Of a stretch of 8,718 bases of DNA, positions 7,097-8,718 are shown one piece after another. A program made the position numbers and the translations under genes. Position 1 is the stretch's first letter. Each line of letters opens with the position of its first letter. The notes below the pieces were generated by a model that saw nothing but the letters and a program-made list of their open reading frames with translations, was not told the DNA's origin and ran no database searches. The DNA is from BS750m-G57 sp964607575 (GTDB lineage Bacteria > Planctomycetota > Phycisphaerae > SM23-33), in the NCBI GenBank assembly GCA_964607575.1, contig CAZSLS010000254.1, forward strand, positions 1 through 8,718, written 5' to 3'.

Positions 7097-7915
7097 ATGA
7101 TCCTGACACAACTGATTACAAACCGCTCGCGAACATTGATCGTCCTGACTTGCACACTGTCAGCCGCTCTAACCGCACTCGGCGCCAAGCCCACAACCAG
7201 GCCGACGACACAAAAAGCCAGGGCAGACAGCAACCCCGCGGAAAAACTGCAAGCCGCCCTACCGACGGGATGGTCACTCTGGGGCTCTGCGCACGTGGGC
7301 CGCACGGGCCTGCATCCCGGTCGGCAATGGTCGCGCGTACCGGCAGGTTACATGAAGCTCCGCAGCCCTCTTATCCGAACCAAGGGTGGCCTGCAGCGAG
7401 TTGCTCCCTCGATCATCGTCTGGCTGGCGCATCGCCGGGCCGAAAAAACCACGTGGCAGGTGAGCGATAAACAGCAGGACATCGAGAAGAAACCCACGGA
7501 GTATCTCGGCCTCGGAGCGAAATATCACGTTTACGTCCACCTGCCCCCCGGCGCCGCAAGACGCTGGCCGACCGCAAAGCGGGATATCGGCAAGGCGTTA
7601 GGTATCAAGACATCGACCACCCAACCGGCGGAGACAACCGAGAAACGTGTTGTCATTCTGATTGCGCAAGTCGGCGATACCGTCTCGTACACGGTCGACG
7701 GCGTTGACTGCGGCGATATCAAAGCACTCCGAGACGCTCTGGCCAAGGTTTCCAAGGAATCCCGCCTGAGCATCCAGATCGAAACGAACGTACCGGCCGG
7801 GCAGGTCGCGAAAGTCATGGCTGCCGCCCGCAAGCTGCATCTGATGACAATATCCATCACGGTGGTCCGAACCAGCCAACCGCCGGTAAAACCCAAGAAA
7901 AGACTACCTCTCTGA
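7097..7915 (+). CDS. Exported or membrane-anchored protein with a C-terminal ExbD/TolR-like domain, 272 aa
   Basis: The N-terminus holds a hydrophobic segment at about residues 12-30 (RTLIVLTCTLSAALTALGA), either a signal peptide or an anchor, then a Thr/Gln/Pro linker (PTTRPTTQK). Residues about 55-165 are an unrecognised domain with W/Y/H-rich motifs such as GWSLWGSAHVGRTG and YLGLGAKYHVYVHLPPGA. A second linker contains TTQPA (174-178). Residues about 184-257 resemble the periplasmic domain of ExbD/TolR proteins: VVILIA, VSYTVDG, a central helix with L-x-x-x-L-x-K, then LSIQIETNVPAGQVAKVMAAARKL and a final strand TISITV. In true ExbD/TolR the transmembrane helix carries a conserved Asp that couples to proton flow; this hydrophobic segment has none, and no ExbB/TolQ partner is visible. 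A motor role is therefore unlikely, and the domain may only bind peptidoglycan or a partner. The ribosome binding site is weak (GAAAGA). The gene lies 36 bases after the 708-aa gene, consistent with co-transcription. Confidence 0.85.
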   Translation: MILTQLITNRSRTLIVLTCTLSAALTALGAKPTTRPTTQKARADSNPAEKLQAALPTGWSLWGSAHVGRTGLHPGRQWSRVPAGYMKLRSPLIRTKGGLQRVAPSIIVWLAHRRAEKTTWQVSDKQQDIEKKPTEYLGLGAKYHVYVHLPPGAARRWPTAKRDIGKALGIKTSTTQPAETTEKRVVILIAQVGDTVSYTVDGVDCGDIKALRDALAKVSKESRLSIQIETNVPAGQVAKVMAAARKLHLMTISITVVRTSQPPVKPKKRLPL

Positions 7916-8192
7916 GCTACACCCCGCGGGGGCGCCCAAAGGCGGAAAAAGGCAGAGGCGAACATCCAACAGCCAGCAAGAAACGCCCAATAGCCAAGTG
8001 AACGGCGACGGCAACACGACACCGGCACACCGGTCGCAATGCGCGCACGGATCGCGCCGGCCCCTAAGTCAATATTCACTTGTGAACTCTTGCGTCTTGC
8101 CACACCAGTCCGCTTGGCGGCGCGGCCTGGTAGAGTCGCCTACGTTCTGCCGATCCTAGCGACCGGCATTAACAGCGTGTACGTTTGGAAGG

Positions 8193-8261
8193 CAGGTGTC
8201 AGGTGCTAGGTGTTAGGTGTAGGTTTAACCCTAGAACCTAGAACCCAGCACCTAGAACCTG
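8193..8261. repeat. 69-nt imperfect palindrome built of 7-nt units
   Basis: The left arm is four consecutive heptamers AGGTGTC, AGGTGCT, AGGTGTT, AGGTGTA (8194-8221). The centre is GGTTTAACC (8222-8230). The right arm is CTAGAAC, CTAGAAC, CCAGCAC, CTAGAAC and CTG (8231-8261). Read on the minus strand the right arm becomes CAG, GTTCTAG, GTGCTGG, GTTCTAG, GTTCTAG, so the arms pair along most of their length with scattered mismatches. It would form a long hairpin in RNA or extruded DNA. This is probably a dispersed noncoding genomic repeat, or a remnant of one, between genes. Confidence 0.8.
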
Positions 8262-8590
8262 TCGTCGCTCTCTTCTTCCGTATACATACATACTGGCGAA
8301 TGAGGCGCGATCTGTGACACCCCCCCAAAAAGATTTTTTGTCCATCGAAAATGTCAATCGCATAACATTTGTGGCCGGATCACGTTACACGAAAACGCTA
8401 ACCCCGAAAAACTTTCCATTTCGACCAACAAAATTTCTGAAAATCTTTCCGCATTCGCGATTCGCCCATGCGTTGTCAAGGGATATTGTTGCTGATTAGT
8501 CCGCTTGCGGCATAGCAATTCGTTGTCGTTGAATTCCGCCGCGACAGACAAAGACAATCGAAGACGCCCAACCGGTGGCTGGACAGGTAT

Positions 8591-8623
8591 CGTCTGAAGT
8601 TGGATCGGATCCGGCGCCAGACG
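8591..8623 (+). repeat. Nested stem-loop upstream of the last gene
   Basis: CGTCTG (8591-8596) pairs with CAGACG (8618-8623), and between them GGATC-G-GATCC (8602-8612) is a second inverted repeat. It ends 49 bases before the start of the partial gene at 8673, so it could lie in its leader RNA. The arms are short and the fold may be accidental. Confidence 0.3.
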
Positions 8624-8672
8624 AACCGTCAAACTGAGCGTTGGGATTGAAATAATTAAGTAAGGTGAGTCT

Positions 8673-8718
8673 ATGAAGCAAGTCTCCTTCCGGTTGTGCG
8701 AGGTCGATCGTATGATCG
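8673..8718 (+). CDS. Start of an unidentified gene (5' fragment, 15 codons)
   Basis: ATG at 8673 opens a frame that stays open to the right edge, reading MKQVSFRLCEVDRMI. AAGGTGAG (8662-8669) lies 3 nt before the ATG, with the AGGTG core about 5 nt away, a reasonable ribosome binding site. It follows a long noncoding stretch, as the first gene of a new unit would. Too little is visible to name a product, and a chance open frame of this length is possible. Confidence 0.5.
   Translation, partial: MKQVSFRLCEVDRMI

Larger units (their letters stand above)
7916..8672. other. Intergenic region without a convincing gene
   Basis: About 750 bases. Just after the 272-aa gene come overlapping GC palindromes, CCCCGCGGGG (7922-7931) and GGGCGCCC (7930-7937), which lack a U-tract and are only weak terminator candidates. 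Further on are a short TTCAC-TT-GTGAA repeat (8075-8086), the 69-nt palindrome at 8193-8261, an AT-rich patch at about 8314-8465 and a nested stem-loop at 8591-8623. Open frames here are short, compositionally unlike the neighbouring genes, and show no recognisable protein. I found no tRNA, rRNA or known riboswitch fold. Confidence 0.6.

Noticed and set aside
7922..7937. Rho-independent terminator after the 272-aa gene
   Set aside because: The palindromes CCCCGCGGGG and GGGCGCCC leave no proper loop and have no T-run after them.
7531..8103. 190-aa minus-strand frame
   Set aside because: Mostly antisense to the 272-aa gene and Arg/Ser-rich as shadow frames are; no ribosome binding site was recognised.
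8341..8470. Replication origin in the AT-rich patch
   Set aside because: No TTATCCACA-like DnaA boxes and no dnaA/dnaN or parA/parB neighbours.
8314..8499. 61-aa frame with GTG start
   Set aside because: A GAGG lies 8 nt upstream, but the protein has no domain, helix or signal and its composition simply reflects the AT-rich patch.

Overview
The window looks like chromosomal DNA of a GC-rich bacterium, most likely a member of the Planctomycetota (Phycisphaerae-like). The lineage is an inference. It rests on threonine/glutamine/proline linkers of the TTQPA and PTTRPTTQK type in two exported proteins, on large exported repeat proteins of a style common in that phylum, and on a family of 7-nt-period AGGTG/GTTCTAG noncoding repeats. 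No rRNA, tRNA, CRISPR array, insertion sequence or transposase was found.

Layout. (1) 1-2303, minus strand: most of clpB, the AAA+ disaggregase, with its start at 2303 and its last roughly 100 codons beyond the left edge. (2) 2304-2506: a gap with a strong 13-bp hairpin. (3) 2507-2686, minus strand: a 59-residue single-helix membrane or exported protein with an excellent ribosome binding site. (4) 2687-2795: a divergent intergenic region with an imperfect inverted repeat. (5) 2796-7915, plus strand: three consecutive genes, all with N-terminal signal-like segments. The first (671 aa) ends in a solenoid of thirteen D-x-x-G-x-D-x-Y repeats with a 26-27-residue period. The second (708 aa) combines a beta-rich N-terminal domain, six repeats of about 45 residues, a Pro-rich linker and a basic coiled coil. 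The third (272 aa) ends in a domain resembling the periplasmic part of ExbD/TolR. (6) 7916-8672: about 750 bases without a convincing gene, holding a 69-nt imperfect palindrome built of 7-nt units, an AT-rich patch and a small nested stem-loop. (7) 8673 onward: the first 15 codons of a new gene.

How the genes may work together. clpB is an ordinary cytosolic housekeeping gene and probably unrelated to the plus-strand locus. The three plus-strand genes are closely spaced (gaps of 122 and 36 bases), co-directional and all predicted to leave the cytoplasm, so they plausibly form one transcription unit for a cell-envelope or surface structure. Two supply long repeat scaffolds and one supplies a small ExbD-like domain. 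No enzyme signature was recognised in any of them, so the biochemical role is unknown. This locus is the best candidate in the window for something undescribed.
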